From: Sutterella wadsworthensis 2_1_59BFAA
Lineage (GTDB): Bacteria > Pseudomonadota > Gammaproteobacteria > Burkholderiales > Burkholderiaceae_F
Length of the DNA: 64,000 bases
Assembly (NCBI RefSeq): GCF_000297775.1
Contig: NZ_JH815518.1
Coordinates: 135,149-199,148, forward strand
Direction: 5' to 3'
Shown: in pieces, positions 63,658 to 64,000 of the stretch
Layout: the number at the start of each line of letters is the position of its first letter
Position numbering within the stretch: position 1 is the stretch's first letter
The notes under the pieces: generated by a model
Told to the model about the DNA's origin: nothing
Seen by the model: the letters and a program-made list of their open reading frames with translations, nothing else
The model's database searches: none
Program-made: the position numbers and the translations under genes

Positions 63658-64000
63658 CTACATCAGATCAGGATGTTCACGAGCCACGGGTACGGTGAAC
63701 GTAAAGGTGGCGCCGCCACCCGGCGTGTCGGAGATGACGATTCGGCCGTGGTGGACTTCGACGATTGAGCGGCAGATGTTGAGGCCCATGCCCATGCCCT
63801 CATCCTTCGTCGAGTAGAAGGCGTCGAAGAGCATCGTCTTGGCGTCGTCTGGAATGCCCGTGCCGTGGTCGGCCACCCTGAACTGGATGAAGCTGCCGCT
63901 CTCGTGGAGCCTCACGTCCAGATCGATCGTGTGGTTGGGACAGGGCTGCACGGCCTCCATGGCGTTCTTGAGCAGGTTGAGAAGCAATTGCTCAAGCATG
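63658..64000 (-). CDS. Sensor histidine kinase, C-terminal part (5' end beyond window)
   Basis: Only the last 114 codons are in the window. They form the HATPase_c domain: LEQLLLNLLKNAMEAVQP (N box), FRVADHGTGIPDDAKTMLFDAF (G1), and YSTKDEGMGMGLNICRSIVEVHHG (F and G2 boxes). The end is GGGATFTFTVPVAREHPDLM. The frame is open at the right edge. As the partner of the FixJ-like regulator 35 bp downstream it is a FixL/DctS-type kinase, with the sensing domain outside the window. The signal cannot be deduced. Confidence 0.9.
   Translation of the reverse strand, partial: MLEQLLLNLLKNAMEAVQPCPNHTIDLDVRLHESGSFIQFRVADHGTGIPDDAKTMLFDAFYSTKDEGMGMGLNICRSIVEVHHGRIVISDTPGGGATFTFTVPVAREHPDLM

Overview
The window reads as chromosome of a GC-rich betaproteobacterium of the order Burkholderiales. 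The evidence is gene order: zapB-like/zapA/6S RNA, divergent bamE and fur, the pepA-holC-DUF2486-valS run, yicC/gmk/rpoZ/spoT/greB, glnA-ntrB-ntrC with an NtrC/sigma-54 promoter, and a glutaminyl-tRNA synthetase. The dispersed glycan genes and protein flavour suggest a gut Sutterellaceae (Sutterella/Parasutterella type), but that family call is inference; no database search was run. Almost all the DNA is single-copy housekeeping sequence. No rRNA operon, CRISPR array, intact insertion sequence or prophage was seen.

Layout. 1-2939 (minus): a partial DUF2868 membrane protein, then thiE and thiM. 2997-6504: lgt, an EVE-domain protein, 6S RNA, zapA, a ZapB-like coiled coil and bamE, with fur divergent. 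6627-10378: tRNA-Val, rnhA, a YafS-like methyltransferase, and mltD with six LysM copies. 10557-16626: fabI, nadK and recN, followed without a gap by two family 2 glycosyltransferases, then a convergent family 9 glycosyltransferase. 16818-24957: sdaA, an EamA transporter, a lone rmlB, rng, sbcB, a beta-hydroxyacid dehydrogenase and a family 25 glycosyltransferase. 25028-33715: glnS (with a ~100-residue insertion), apbE, dnaE, a Pro-Arg-His tRNA cluster and argH. 33890-38780: an alanine/glycine symporter, then a glycosyltransferase patch containing a broken family 25 gene, then 450 bp with no recognisable gene. 38781-45582: valS, a DUF2486-like protein, holC and pepA (minus), then a VOC protein, tRNA-Ala and greB. 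45657-50158 (minus): spoT, rpoZ, gmk, yicC. 50354-53872: an AT-rich glycosyltransferase lodged between yicC and rph, then rph, rdgB and hemW. 53925-58327: the glnA-ntrB-ntrC nitrogen regulon. 58444-64000: an unknown membrane protein, xthA, prlC, folD, and a FixJ-like regulator with the end of its histidine kinase.

How it fits together. Most of the window is core information processing (dnaE, holC, recN, sbcB, rng, rph, rnhA, xthA, glnS, valS, five tRNAs, 6S RNA), stringent response and nucleotide hygiene (spoT, gmk, rdgB), and envelope maintenance (lgt, bamE, mltD). Cutting across this are glycan (probably LPS core or O-antigen) genes that do not form one cluster. They sit singly or in pairs at junctions between housekeeping genes, often with overlapping start and stop codons, and one differs strongly in base composition. 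That scattering, the GlnRS insertion and the AT-rich glycosyltransferase beside rph are the most unusual things seen. No clearly new defence or metabolic system was found.
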